DNA of 64,000 bases, from assembly GCF_040869045.1 (NCBI RefSeq), contig NC_090319.1, forward strand, positions 362,469,739 to 362,533,738. Reading direction: 5' to 3'. A model generated the notes under the pieces. The model did no database searches. It was not told the DNA's origin and was given only the letters and a program-made list of their open reading frames with translations. The stretch's first letter is position 1. The number at the start of each line of letters is the position of its first letter. A program made the translations under genes and the position numbers. Below are positions 1 to 11,770 of this stretch, piece after piece. This stretch comes from Eurosta solidaginis (lineage: Eukaryota; Arthropoda; Insecta; Diptera; Tephritidae).

Positions 1-741
1 GAGTTTCAATTGTAAAATTCTTTTTCGACTTTTCTTACGAGGCATTTTTTTTTTTTTAGGCTCAAGAAATGTTGTGTAATTCTTGATTGGAATAGGGGCG
101 TGGGAATGCCCATTAAAAAAAAAGTTTCTCTCAATTTCCTCTTACAATAAAACGTTGTAAATGCAATATCATTGATACAAAATTATTTTTCGCTACGATA
201 TATCTTATTATTCTGGTCTACGACCCTGTTAAACATAATTTAGTATAAAAGTGGGCATAGTCAATCTCGTTCATTTTTACTAGAACTATTTCGTGCAATA
301 AAGAAAATATGTGCACCCAATTATATTACGAACCGTTAAGTTTTCTTCGAGTTATGGCTCACGAAACATAGAAAATTGCTTGGTCATAAAAGGAACGATG
401 CCCCACCCATTTTCAAAAATTTTAATTTTTGTCCTTTTTCTTCTTATAATTAGACTTTGAAAATAAAATACCCTTGATATAAAGCTATGTTTTGCAAAGA
501 TATAGCTCCTTATATTCATCGACAACCCTTTTAAAATCGATTATATAAAAGTGGGCGTCCTTAACCGATTTCGTTAATTTTTCTTCGAAGCATTCTATTT
601 AGTGAAGGAAACCTCTGTCGAATTTTGTTATGGTAGGTTTAACGGTTTTTGATGTATGATTGATAATATTTGTAAAATTGATTTTATCACCTGTAGGCGG
701 TGCCACGCACATTTTCAAAAATTTAAAATTTTTATCACAGT
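1..741 (-). repeat. Helentron/DINE-1-like element, piece 1 (cut by window edge)
   Basis: Reverse-complement match by eye to the copy at 37.0-38.0 kb, sharing blocks such as AAAAGTGGGCG, GGCGGTGCCACG and the 'CGAAGAAAAATTAAC'-type motif. Oriented as the reverse of the canonical DINE orientation. Its other end continues at 1621 after an insertion. No coding capacity. Confidence 0.6.
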
Positions 742-747
742 CTCAAT

Positions 748-1620
748 CATTGTAAAGGTTTACAAGTAGGACATGTATCAGCACACACACGCACAGATAC
801 GCTCACCTGATCAAAATGCTTGTTCTTGTTTGTTTTTTATGGATAATATTTGGCACTGTTGTACTTCTTAGGTCCAAAAAAAGTGCAGTAGCTTTTAACG
901 AAAACTGCGTAAAAATTTAATTGCAAAATTGCAAAGAAAAACCTTAATTTAATTTCGAACGGGCACTTACATAATTACATCGCTCTTTAAAATCCATATG
1001 TTTTGGACAATTTTAGTTAACAAATTGTGATACTTTATTATCGGGGACGATTCCTAAAACACAACCAAAACCGTTGGGAGAGGCTTTAGTAAACGCGCTT
1101 TGGCCACGGTTTCAATAATCTGAACAATTTTTCGCCTTTGGATTATTGATACCAAGACACAACGCGTCTTTTCATAACTCTTTCCACATTTTTGGAAATG
1201 TTTTGGCAGCCGATCGCGGCTTTAAACTGTTTTTCGCGGAGAGCTTTTGAACGGGTAGAAAAATTTAGTACCGGTGTTTTTATTCTTAATGTTGGCATAA
1301 GTACGCATCTTCAAATACCACATTCGAAGAATTTGTATAATTTTCTGTAGGTCCCATATAGATGCACTTTATATTTTCATACTAAATTTGTTCAAAAAAA
1401 GTTACCATCATAGCAACCCATATCTGATATTCCGCTCCTTTTTTTGTTTCCTTGCATCGATGTCGATGACAGCAACCCCGGTAATTTTGACACTTCGTTC
1501 AGTGCCAAACATAGATTCTAGGCAGGTTCCACTGGGTTCCACGCTAGTTTGACAATTCGGTCAGTGCCAAACAGTGTGTTAGAAAGATAAGGCATCGTTT
1601 CCTTCTCACACATATCCATA
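748..1620. mobile_element. Unclassified insertion splitting a Helentron-like copy
   Basis: The flanking Helentron-like sequence is contiguous in the 37-38 kb copy but is interrupted here. TCTCAAT occurs at 741-747 and again at 1621-1627, so a 7-bp target duplication is possible. Inside, about 20 bp around CAGTGCCAAACA are repeated at about 1500 and 1560. I see no terminal inverted repeats or coding region, so the class is unknown. Confidence 0.35.
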
Positions 1621-1997
1621 TCTCAATATCAGTCCGCACATCAAATTTCAATATTCTAGGTGTATTATTTACTAAATAATCAGGTTTTTTATTTTTTCCA
1701 AAATGTTATATATGCAAAAAGTGGGCGTGGTTATCATCCAATTTCGCTCATTTAAAATAGCGATTGGAGATGTGTGACAAGGAACCCATATACGAAATTT
1801 CATATAATGTGTGTACAGACAGACGGACGGATGGACGGATGGACGGACATGGCTATATCCATTCCTTTTTCATCCTAAGGATTCTGAAATATGGAAGAAA
1901 GTATTTATTTCGATTAGTTTATGCCATTGCGATCAAGGCGTATGTTACCAAAGTTAATATACTCTATGTACAAAGCACGCTGAGTATATGAATAGGT
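1621..1997 (-). repeat. Helentron/DINE-1-like element, piece 2
   Basis: Holds the diagnostic segment of the family: AAAAGTGGGCGTGGTTAT, a short GACGGACGGATGGACGGA microsatellite, ATTAGTTTATGCC, and the end stem ...ATACTCT...GCTGAGTATATGA. It corresponds to the TATACTC end of the canonical 5' terminus. It directly continues the copy in 1-741. Confidence 0.65.
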
Positions 1998-2885
1998 AGA
2001 TACTTTCTGTAAGGATACACATTTTCCCGTTTCTTGTGGTCTATATCTATGATCATTAATCACTTATCTGAATAATATATGACATATACGTAAGTTTTGA
2101 TGAAATTTTAAGTTTCTAGCCGTTAAAATGGGGCAGCAATTACCGTTTTAAGGGCATATACTAAACACTATACATAAGACCGAAATCTGTGATTTTTTCA
2201 GACAACATTATATGCCATATATGAAAGCATATAGCGTAAATTGAAGGTTCTAGCTGTTAAAATTAGGCAGAAATTACTAAAATTTTCATATCTTAATAAT
2301 CGGTTATATGGCATTTATACTTTATATACAACTAATCTATAAAATTTTTTCAGAAACAAGAAATACCCTATACGTAAACATTTGTTAAAATTTTGAGCCT
2401 CTGACTCTCAAAGTTTGGCAGAAACTATTAAAAAGTTTCTTACTTTAACAATTTGTTTTGGGGGAAATATGTTATATATACGAACGATCTCTACCATTTT
2501 TTCAGAAAGCAATATATGCCATTCACGAAAGCATATGGTGCAGTTTGAAAACTCAATCTGATTAATCAAACCTTATCAAGATATCAGAAAAATTTAGGAC
2601 AAGTTTGCATTCAAACAGACAGACGGAAAGGCAGAGAGGCGGGCTAAATGAACTCACTTCGTCATCCTGATCATTTTGATATACTTATTGGTGGGTCTAT
2701 CTCTTCCCCTTTCAGGACTTACAATTTTGAGATTTTTGACAAACTTAATATACCATGTAATTTCCATGAAAGGTATAAAAATTATTGTATCCTTTCGAAG
2801 GTAGGAAATCTGAACATAAATATGATTACTGGATATATCTTGACCTCAGCGTTAAACGAAACAACTTTTAGATAACTTACCCTTA
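1998..2885 (-). repeat. Second DINE-like family with degenerate internal repeats
   Basis: Has the same architecture (CAGACAGACGGA microsatellite, GGCTAAATGAACTCA, CTGATCATTTTGATATA) but different sequence upstream. That part is built of about 120-150-bp degenerate units sharing TTCTAGC(C/T)GTTAAAAT.GG, GGCAG(A/C)AATTAC and TTTTTTCAGAAA.CAA. No long open frame of interest. Confidence 0.5.
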
Positions 2886-3207
2886 CATTTTCTTGGTAAT
2901 TAATTGAGTTTTGTCGTCAAAGGAACTGTGGTAAAGTTGAACTGGCCGGCCCATGAGGACCTCACATAGATTGAGTGAACTCTGGTTTGAGATTTTTATT
3001 GAACGGCCAGTTTAACCTAAGCAACCATTTGTTTGCTCAACAAAATCGATTATGTTTTTAACAAATTTTTCACTACATTTTTATAATTAGTTAAAAGTTA
3101 CCGATATGCACTGCGACTTACATAAATATCAAGCAATACATATAGCGTTTATAGCAACAGTGAATTCGCGTCCGATTCCACTTCCAATAAATAAATTAGT
3201 AAGTTTC
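2886..3207. repeat. Short dispersed repeat GTTGAACTGGCCGG...
   Basis: At 2936-2988, GTTGAACTGGCCGG followed by CATGAGGACCTCACATAG; the same unit recurs at 7748, 7821 and (minus) 63720. A partly inverted GGCCAGTTTAACC follows at about 3004. The rest, up to the SINE, shows nothing recognisable. Confidence 0.45.
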
Positions 3208-3580
3208 GGTGGCCACCGTGGTGTGATGGTAGCGTGCTCCGCCTACCACACCGTATGCCCTGGGTTCGCACCCCGGGCAAAGCAATATCAAAATTTTAGA
3301 AATAAGGTTTTTAAATTAGAAGAAAATTTTTCTAAGCGGGGTCGCCCCTCGGCAGTGTTTGGCAAGCGCTCCGGGTGTATTTCTGCCATGAAAAGCTCTC
3401 AGTGAAAACACATCTGCCTTGCAGATGCCGTTCGGAGTCGGCATAAAACATGTAGGTTTCGTCCGGCCAATTTGTAGGGAAAATCAAGAAGAGCACGACG
3501 CAAATAGGAAGAGAATCTCGGCCTTAGATCTCTTCGGAGGTTATCGCGCCTTACATTTATTTTATTTTTTTTTATTTTTT
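3208..3580 (+). mobile_element. tRNA-derived SINE, copy 1
   Basis: The head carries a pol III A box (TGGTGTGATGG, 3219-3229) and B box (GGTTCGCACCC, 3263-3273) with a CCCGGGCA arm after it. The body is about 280 bp (GCGGGGTCGCCCCTCGGCAG, TTTCTGCCATGAAAAGCTCT) ending CGGAGGTTATCGCGCCTTA and a T/A-rich tail. Copies at 14659 and 43796 share the whole length. Mobilised by a LINE (family knowledge). Not a functional tRNA. Confidence 0.85.
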
Positions 3581-4179
3581 AATTTCGATTTCCTTTCCAG
3601 CAAACTCCCTTCCGCTGCATCCCTAATACATGTACTGTTAGAATGTTTCGATTCAAATTGCAATAGCATGCCTGACTTAAATTTCAATCTTTATCAATTA
3701 TTAACGGTATAATTAAAATCAAAACATTACCGCTCCATATTGGTAATAACGGAAGAGCGTACTGCTGCAGGATAAAAAGCAATGAAATGCATTTGATTAA
3801 AGGGAAGGCAAGTTCAAAAGATATATTTACAGCTACAACTTGCTTATAATGATCCATATATGTACGTGACAATAAGAAGAGGATAAGAGTAAAGTTTGCT
3901 GTTAGCAACTATCTGATATTCTGCACCAATGCATCATGAAATTGACAATTTAGTGAAGTTCGCAAGGTTACAAATATTAACTGCACGCACACTATCAAAG
4001 CATCATACATCTAGAAGATGCATGCAAACGTAGAGTTTTGAAGTATCCTTTATATGCAAACGTACATGCATACATAGATATTTTCCCTGCAGATAAACCA
4101 GCTGGTCCATTTCTATTGAGGATACCCTAACAGATGTAAATTGTCAAAATTTAGACAAACCTATACCAGTGTCACACTA
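3581..4179. other. Nothing recognised
   Basis: AT-rich intergenic or intronic sequence with no exon, repeat or RNA signature that I can support. Confidence 0.4.
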
Positions 4180-4960
4180 CACCTTTTCCTCAGTACGGCC
4201 CCAACCGCAATAAAGTGGCTTCCTGGCAGACCTTATGTAGCTTGGAATGGCATGGGGCGCGGCCGCAAATAGTTACAGCATCTGCAAGCCGGTTTCCAAT
4301 TTCGCACCATCTCTGCAAAACCATACTAAGCCAAGCACTTGCGTCGTCAGCTTTGAAAGACCCTCTTCTGTTAGTCATTTTCACTACGCCAGATGCAGAT
4401 ATCCCCAAATAAGATGTACGTTGGGACCTCGTGAACGCCGACAGAATAAATTAAAATTCGTCTCATCAATGCAGATTATTTGCTTGCCAGACTGAATTAA
4501 CTGGTTTAGCGAAATTACATACTCACTACGCTTTTCATTATTGAGTTGGGTGTTCATTGAGAGGGGCTCCTTATGAATATCTTTTAATAGATACATTTGT
4601 CCTTCGAAATAATTTCCTATGCTGGAAATGGAGATCGTTTTTCTAAAAGTTTGTTGAATTCTTTTTGCGAATTCTTTTTAATGTAATGGCTGAATCCTCC
4701 TTTATCCATGTAAGTATTATTGCCAACTCATCGTCCGAAAACGCTTTTCATTTCAAGTCACCTCGCTTAAGTGCTTCAGGAGTGCCAGAGGACACCCATA
4801 CGTAAGCTGTTTTGTATCTTACATTGAGCGACGCCGCCAGCTGCACCCAATTAAGGCCTTTATTGGCAACTTCAATAATTTTCCTTCGGTCTTCAACAGA
4901 GTACTTTCTGTTAGCCCGCCGCTGGACTGATTTTGATACTGAAAATAATTGAAAACTACA
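4180..4960 (-). pseudogene. Tc1/mariner-superfamily (IS630-like) transposase remnant
   Basis: The minus-strand translation, with frameshifts, gives in order: an N-terminal helix-turn-helix region near 4930-4800 (RRKIIEVANKGLNWVQLAAS), a middle part (ELAIILTWIKEDSAITLKRI), then ICIDETNFNLFCRRSRG near 4480-4430, the first catalytic Asp block of a DDE enzyme, and TLLRLGPY near 4195. At least two in-frame stops or frameshifts, so inactive. The last catalytic part and the inverted repeats were not found. Confidence 0.65.
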
Positions 4961-5290
4961 TATGATGTTGATGGTCCTTTTTTGGATATAGACCCCATAC
5001 CTTCCGGTAACAAAGAACCATTACATTACTAGCCCCACCATCTCGGGAACGATTTATATGACCACACTAAACCTTCTAGGCCATCCCGAAATACCCACCC
5101 CCTAGTTCCATGAAGCACTTGGGGTCGCCAGAGCTGAGCCGGCTAAATATGTGTATGATACATTCATATTTGTAACAGGATTCACCTCACGTGGGGGAGA
5201 TTGACAATTGGGTTGCGGAAGCTTTCAAGCTATAAAGCTTTGTATGGCCCTTATCAACCACTTGAATCGCATCCGATTATAATAAACGAA
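4961..5290 (+). repeat. Dispersed LINE-tail-like repeat (family R-A), copy 1
   Basis: Shared landmarks: CCTTCCGGTAACAAAG, CCACCATCTCGGGAACGAT, ATGACCACACTAAACCTTCT, ACTTGGGGTCGCCAGAGC, GATTGACAATTGGGTTG. Partial or full copies lie at 5975, 7640, 39840, 58340 and 62230, all on the + strand. The family resembles a dipteran LINE 3' untranslated end (inference). Confidence 0.55.
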
Positions 5291-5974
5291 ACTATGAGAA
5301 ACGTCTCAAGGCTTAACAAAATAGCAGCTTCCTCACAGGTGAGAGGTCATGGGATTATGCTCTTGAGCAGGGGATCACGCATTTTAATTTACAACTCTAG
5401 CAAATTTCATTTTTTTTTTTTTGGACTAGTTCGATAGCAGTCAGAATTCAAGGTCCTAAACCAATTTCATTGCATAGTACATTGAAAAATCCTTAGATGA
5501 ATCGAGTTGGTTGTTATTAAAAGTGACACGTTCTTCAAAATAATTTTAAACAAACACACACAAATATGCATATGCACTTTATTGCAACAGTCTGCTTAAG
5601 CCATTATAGCAAGTGCTTGCGGCGAATGTTGCTGGTTTACTCTGAAAAACAAACCAAGTAAACCATTTTCCACTAAGTGTTGTATGACATAAACGAGTGT
5701 TGCTGTGGTTTTTGCTAAGATTACGTTATTTCTTTAGTGAAGATATTGCAAGATGCACGGATTTTCTTTAGATTTGCTTAAGCGCACTTGCTGAAATAAT
5801 AAATAATAAAGCGTAATCAAAGTGAGTCAAGTGAGGCCAACTGTAGCATATGCATTTGTACTTATCTATGTATGTATGCATGTACGTATGTATATGTATA
5901 CTAGCTTCTTTATAAAGGGTGAGGTATTTGAAACAAACCACTAAACGAAGTTTCGTTTTCTAAATTGATGGCCC
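5291..5974. other. Nothing recognised
   Basis: AT-rich sequence with a (GTAT)n-like stretch at about 5865-5900. No gene or classified repeat supported. Confidence 0.4.
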
Positions 5975-6179
5975 TGTACCGAATATAGATCCGATACGTT
6001 CCGGTAACAAAACTAGCCCGACACCAATTCGGGACCGTTTTATTATTACTACGTATAACTTTCTGGTCCATTCCGATACCCCCCTCTCCTTCTATCTATT
6101 TACGGAACACGAGATCGACAGAGCCTCTCATTGCTAATATGTGTATGATACATTTATATTTTTACTAGGGTTGGTAATG
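5975..6179 (+). repeat. Family R-A repeat, copy 2 (partial)
   Basis: Contains GATCCGATACGTTCCGGTAACAAA in diverged form, then ATTCGGGACCGTTTTATTAT and GGTCCATTCCGATACCCCCC, aligned by eye to 4980-5100. More diverged than copy 1. Confidence 0.45.
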
Positions 6180-6415
6180 TTGGAAACATCATTAAAGTAC
6201 TGGCTTCACCTTTTCGTGATCAATTAGACACCACCATGTCGAACCTTCTAAAACTGTGGATTTTAGTCCATTCTTACGACAGGTTTGTCCACCTCGGGAA
6301 TATTGTAAGCTCATTAGTATTCCGGCGGGTATCAAACTCATCCTCATCCTCGCCACTACAGAATTTAAGTCGCCAAGCATGATTTTGATATCATGGCGCA
6401 ATCAGTTATCGTATA
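6180..6415 (-). pseudogene. Possible LINE endonuclease fragment
   Basis: The minus-strand frame reads HDIKIMLGDLNS, resembling the GDFN block of AP-like LINE endonucleases, and later STWWCLIDHEKVK, where such proteins often have an IDH motif. Short and isolated, so the family call is tentative. Confidence 0.4.
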
Positions 6416-6572
6416 TCTTTGCTAGTTTTTGATAGAGGGTGTCCTTATCCATATCGTCCGCAAATAAACGTAATTTTTAAAAATTTCGCTCCAAAGATGC
6501 TCATTCACAGCGATTTATGGCAGAAATTGGCATCGATGTTTACTTTCTCCCATAATATACATATCTTTTGTT

Positions 6573-6720
6573 GTTGCCATTGCTGTGTAAACAGTGCTTC
6601 GCTCAATTCAATGGGCGCGACCACACGCAAATTGTCATCAAAGTCTTCTAACTGGAGTCCAAGCAAACCAGTGGTCAACAGGGGTGGACGATAATTTATC
6701 TCATTATTGCGCTTTCTTCA
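6573..6720 (-). repeat. 3' end fragment of a Jockey-like LINE
   Basis: Matches the 3' end of the LINE at 53.26-53.40 kb by eye: CAAATTGTCATCAA, TCTAAC.GGAGTCCAAG, AAC.AGGGGTGGACGATAAT, in the same relative orientation. Only the last protein-coding bases and tail are present. Confidence 0.5.
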
Positions 6721-7639
6721 AAATGGCTCATTTAGCAGACGTCCTCGGCTTAAACAATGCTTGGTGAATAGTGGGGAGCTCGATTTTGCTTTTATGAGGA
6801 CATCACGAAGGCTATCCTTTAAATCGTATTCTTTTAAAATATTGGGCTTTTTGAGATGTTAGTCAAGCAAATTGTGATAGACGGGGTGCTCGTCAGGTGA
6901 AAAGCAGTGGAAAAGGTAAGCTTAACGTGCGTGTGAAGAGAAATGTTGGTCGGTTTAGCAGCCCTATAGCATTCAGACTGAATTTATTTATCATCTATTG
7001 GGCTACGCAAGTAACCACTGAAGTCCTTTGCTTAACTGTGATGCGATAGAGAGTAGTCTAGGACTATCTGATTTCACATGCACCTGTTTAGAACTATTTA
7101 TGATTTGAACAGACACATTTTGTCTTTAAACCCATCAAGTGAATCACCCTTTTTAAATTAATTTTTATCTGGCTCAACATATATGTTTTGTATGTAAATA
7201 TGTATATCGGCCGATAAAACACTATATAGAACAATGTATGTATGTGCAAGAGTGCAGTGAGCTCCACTTTGTCATTACTGGCTTCCCAACTAAACAACCG
7301 CAAAGTACGTGGCTACGAATTTAATTGCCTTTTAAGTGAATCGCTCTTTTGCTCCTGAGTCAGACACTAAATTGCGCTAATGGCGGTACACATTTCATAT
7401 GCGACAGGTATGGGTAAATATCGGGTGGCTGCCCAGCAAAATATTCCGTAGGCAATAATTAGAAATAAGGAATACGGCGGTAGCGTTGTTTCGAGTATCG
7501 ATTATTCTTATACAAAGATAATTATTCTTGAAGTATCTTATTATTAAGGGGCTTATATAGTCTAATTGCATTCATTTTAATGCTTTATAATAAGAAATTA
7601 TGCGGTCCTTGCATGGACTTTTGCTCTTGTTCATCTCCT
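6721..7639. other. Nothing recognised
   Basis: AT-rich sequence with no supported gene, RNA or classified mobile element. Confidence 0.35.
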
Positions 7640-7745
7640 ACAACGAGATGTTTTTGTTGTTGTTTTAGCGATAAGGACACTACCCGAAGGTCCTGTGAAG
7701 TGTTACCCATATTGATGGTCTTTCGCCTGATCGCCTATATGTTTT
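7640..7745 (+). repeat. Family R-A repeat, copy 3 (5' part only)
   Basis: TTGTTGTTTTAGCGATAAGG, CACTACCCGAAGGTC, GTGTTACCCATATTGATGGT match 39840-39910, then the copy breaks off into the GAACTGGCCGG repeat. Confidence 0.45.
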
Positions 7746-7747
7746 GG

Positions 7748-7872
7748 ATGAACTGGCCGGTACATGAAGATCTCACATTGACTGTATGAGTCCGTAGTTT
7801 AACCTATGCGGTTAGGTAAGGTTGAACTGGCCGGTCCATGAGAACCTCACATAGACTGAATAAGACCGTAGT
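7748..7872 (+). repeat. Two tandem copies of the GAACTGGCCGG short repeat
   Basis: Two units at 7748-7800 and 7821-7872, separated by GTTAGGTAAG. Each has GAACTGGCCGGT, CATGA, CTCACAT and GA(C)TG. The second is immediately downstream of the LINE below in that element's orientation. Confidence 0.5.
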
Positions 7873-9530
7873 GTTACAAGAAGTTTGTTTTAATGAGCAA
7901 ACTGAAAAACCCTATCAAAAACCAGGAAATATGTTATAAAATAACTCCATCCCCTTGGCAAATACTAGAAGTTTCCTAGGACTTAAGCCACTTGCTGCTT
8001 CCAGATCTGACAGCTGTATCACTCCTAATAGCTGAAGTCTTAGCCTGGCAAGTGCAGGGCACGAGCACAGAACATGCTCGATCGTTTCTTCCTCCAACCC
8101 GCTCTTCCTACATCTGCTATCACTAACCAAGCATAATTTAAAGGCATGTGACGGCAGAAGGCAGTGTCCAGTCAGAATACCCATCATGAGTCTACAGTCC
8201 TCTCTTTTTAATGACAGAAGCAAGTTTGTTATTCTAAGGTTGTAAGACCTACACATAATCTTCGACACTTTACAGCTCCGCGTTTGAAACCACGCCTCAA
8301 CTGCTTAGGCGATGTGCCCCTCTCGCCTTCGCTTAATTTCGCCCAGTCTAATTGGGACGTCACGGAGCAAGCTTCAAGGGATGCGCCCTTTTAAGCTAGT
8401 TCATCCGCTTTTTCCTTCCCATCTATTCCCATATGCCCTGGGACCCAATATAGATGTACGCTTCTCCCTGCCCCGATCGTCTCCAGGGACTGGTTATACT
8501 CTAACACGCATTTAGATGCTGTGCTATGCGAGATTATTGCCTTAATTACTGCTTGACTGTCAATAAGTTAACACGATTGCAGCTTGCGCTATTTTCTTCC
8601 ACGGTTTCTACTGCTGTGGTTACGGCTACTATTTTCGCTTGGAAAACACTACAGTAATCCGGCAGCCTGTAGGATCTGTTTATTTCCAGATCAGCACAGT
8701 ATACCGCAGACCCTACACCTTCCACTACTTTGGAACCATATGTGTACACATGTATCGTATCTTCCGCAATTTGAGCACCCTTGCGCCAACCTTTCACCTC
8801 CATTGTGGCCTTAAGATCGCCCTCGAAGACCAGATTTTTCTTGTGATTGATGACGCTATACTACTATGGCCGTATGTTCGGAGATGAAGATGCCTTGAGC
8901 CTGGTTGTAGTTGCTAACGCTATGTTCTTTGCTACCAGGTCTACAGGCGGAATGTGTAGAATGGCATACAGTTCAGCTGTGGGGGTTGTTTTCAGGCTTT
9001 CCGTTATGCTAAACATTGATATTGTAGATACCCCCCCCCCCCCCCCTAATTTTTTGAGGTAGGTTGCTTTTTGTGTGGCTTTCCACAAAACAAGAACCCC
9101 ATAGTATAAGATAGGGCTTACAAATGCTGTAAAAACCCAATGAGAAATAGAATGCGATAAGCCTCACGTACACTCCAGCATTCTTTTACATGCATAAAGT
9201 GCCATTGAAGCCTTTTTCACCCTCTCCTCTATGTTGTGCATCCATGACAGCTTACTGTCTAGGATGATTCCTAGATATTTTGTGCAAGGTTTCTCCTGTA
9301 AAGTCACCCCACCTAACTTAGGCCTGTTCCAATTTGGGACCTTGTACCTCTTTGTAAACAAGACCATATCCGTCTTATCCGCGTCGACTTTCAACCCGAC
9401 ATTTGATGCCCAGGTATGAATATCCCGAAGCGCCCGATTCATCAAAGGGCTAATGGTTGGAAGGCACTTTCCACTTATGAGAGCAATGCGGTTAAACGCC
9501 ATTAAATTTGTATCATAATAATTTTGTCTA
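7873..9530 (-). pseudogene. RNase H-bearing LINE (I/R1/LOA-like) remnant
   Basis: Minus-strand fragments in the expected order: reverse transcriptase 3' part and thumb (9502-9164, VGLKVDADKTDMVLFTKR, KYLGIILDSKLSW), connector (about 9090-8864, TTPTAELYAILHIPPVDL), RNase H (8803-8546, IHVYTYGSKVVEGVGSAVYC) and a C-terminal zinc-knuckle region (8268-7915, GILTGHCLLPSHAFKL, ETIEHVLCSCPAL). The first RNase H Asp (usually YTDGS) is Tyr and the later Glu (AEIVA) is Lys, so RNase H is dead. Frameshifts and a run of 16 C at 9031-9046 break the frame. The palm with YADD is absent. Confidence 0.75.
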
Positions 9531-10195
9531 TGTATTTTCTACTCTGCAGAATCAAAATCAGTTTTTTAGAATAATTAGCTTAACACCTTTGGCTACTTTT
9601 AAATGCGTATTGGTGCACAGACAAATATATCTACATCTAAGTAGTATTGAATAACAAAACTCCCTTTCCAATAAATATTTAATGAAATAAGTGACAAAAC
9701 CAATATTTGTGTGTACTATCCCTTAAGGTATAAGAGCCATTAGAATGCATGGACGAACGTTCCATAAGCAAACATGCAATACTAAAAATTGGTAATGCTA
9801 AATATATGAACGAAATTATAGAGGGGCTTCGTAAACATATGCATATGTAGATGAGTCATACAGAATAAGCAAAATGGAGAACTGGAGCTGAGTAGTGCTA
9901 AATAAATTTCAATAGTTCACATTTTCCTCTGATTTCTCATTACACATATAAAAGCATAAGTATATAACTAAATTACAGAAGACTGAACAACTGTTGTTGC
10001 CCACATATGCAGAAAATTTTCCAACGTTGGAAATGACTTGGAACGATGACACCAAATGACTCTCTCAAATTTTAAAATAAGAGTAGTATATGATTCTTTC
10101 ACATAAGCTCTCACAAAAAGTCGCTTCCCATTATCTGTTGTTCTTGCAGTCGTCGCTCCCGAAGTATCTACAGGGTGATTGCTGAATGACACTCA
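9531..10195. other. Nothing recognised
   Basis: AT-rich sequence with scattered short ORFs and no supported feature. Confidence 0.35.
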
Positions 10196-11095
10196 TTCAA
10201 AGAAATCCAATCCAGGCCGTAAGCTTTTTCAAACCCGATTGCAAAAAACCGTCATATTCCTTAATGTCTTTATTTTCTTACCGACCTAGCAAAGTCTATA
10301 TAGCTGGTGACTTTATGATTCCACCTAGTCGCCCCCCATACAGATTAGACAGCTAGAACTAAAGCCCGAATCATGAACTCCCATTAGGCAGTTCCCTGCT
10401 TCGACGACCGCTTACAATTTATAAGTGGTCAGAAAACAACCTCTATAACTACTAAGAGAAGGAAGTGTCAGCCTAGCTCTTGTTTAGCTCACTCGAATCG
10501 AATCCCGCCTGTCCAGTAGTAGAGACAACGTGCCAAAGTCTTTACTGGCAAGAGCTTTCGGCATAAGCAAACAGCGTGAAAGTTACTAGGACTGCCACCC
10601 AGATTATTTTACTGAAAAAGTAGTTCTATGCCAATGCAAGTGCGGTCACCCGATCCCTAACTACCCTTAAGTTACGGTGGCAGAGCGCTTTGACAGCAGC
10701 TTGAATATCAGAGTAAATATTAACCTATATCACAGTCATTAGTGGTGAACAGTATTGCATTTAACACGTCTTTTATAACGGTACCTCCACATGAAAGATG
10801 TTACAGTAATCTGATAGCCTAAACATCCTGATGAGCTTCTGGAAGAATACCCCACGCCACCTTCCCGTCGTTCAACCAAACCTATTCAATTTGTATCCAT
10901 TCGTGTCAAGGTTTCCATAATCCCACCTAGTTGAATCCCATTCCATTTCTCCCTTGAGGGAATATCAGTTTTTTATCTAACAACGTACGCTGGAGCCTGC
11001 ACACAATAGTCTGCCCTACCAGAGATGAAGGCGAAGCTGCTCAAAATGCTGAAAGGTGTGAAGTTCAAAAGTTTATAGGCACGACTGGGGTCTTT
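10196..11095 (-). pseudogene. Decayed RNase H-bearing LINE fragment
   Basis: The minus strand has no long frame, but short blocks match the LINE at 7.9-9.5 kb: LSDYCNIFHVEV and YSDIQAAVKAL (an RNase H hallmark, cf. DSQAAIKAL) near 10840-10680, and a C-terminal region (NCLMGVHDSGFSSSCLICMG) near 10410-10340. Many stops, so an old copy. Confidence 0.5.
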
Positions 11096-11504
11096 ATAGC
11101 GCAGACAATAATTAAATCATCGTAGACAAATCGGTTTTAAGCGTTGTGCCATTTTCAGTGTTAAAATTAGTTCTGTACTTGTGGTGTTTTGTTTATGGCA
11201 ATATGCGATTCGTTGGCAGGCAGAAGTTAGTGGTTCTAATTTGATTCTTAGTCTTGATTTCATACTTGTGTACTCGTGTGAGTAGCCTGTCTTTGTCATT
11301 TCAAGGTTTTTGTGTGTAGTTCGAGAGATTGATATGTTTTCTGTTCATATATTTCAATGGTTCCAAGTACGTTCATCTCTGCTGGCATTCACATGTTAAC
11401 TTGATTATATACCCCTTGTTTGTGTAATCAGTCCTCCTTGTTTTTCGCCGCTATTTTATTTATATTCCCTACGTTGTTCGTTCCTCTGAACACAGTCTGG
11501 TTCT
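11096..11504. other. Nothing recognised
   Basis: T-rich intronic or intergenic sequence, nothing supported. Confidence 0.35.
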
Positions 11505-11770
11505 TATGCTACAAACAGCTCTGTTTGTTTAGGGTTGACATCGTGTCGATATGATTAAGACCACCTTTCATCGGCACGTCGATGCCTCTGTCCTTCAATG
11601 TGTTCGGAAATTTCCTTCTGACAAGCATTGCCAGATCGCCAGCCTCTTCATTGCAGCCTCTTTCCTCTAACCCAGGAAACAGTGTCCCTTCTCTCATTTC
11701 TTTGAACCAACGCTCCCCTCCCTTCGCCATGACTTTTCTGCCACTCAGTGCTGATGAAATCTAACAGAGG
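11505..11770 (-). pseudogene. Unrecognised open frame, about 85 codons, probably mobile-element derived
   Basis: The minus-strand frame reads through MAKGGERWFKEMREGTLFPG, LVRRKFPNTLKDRGIDVPMK and ends NKQSCL. Base composition is more balanced (higher GC) than the surroundings, as for other element-derived ORFs here. I do not recognise the family and assign no function. Confidence 0.25.

Noticed and set aside
3208..3285. A functional tRNA gene
   Set aside because: A and B boxes are present, but the body continues for about 300 bp and the same unit occurs three times; it is a SINE head without a complete cloverleaf acceptor stem.
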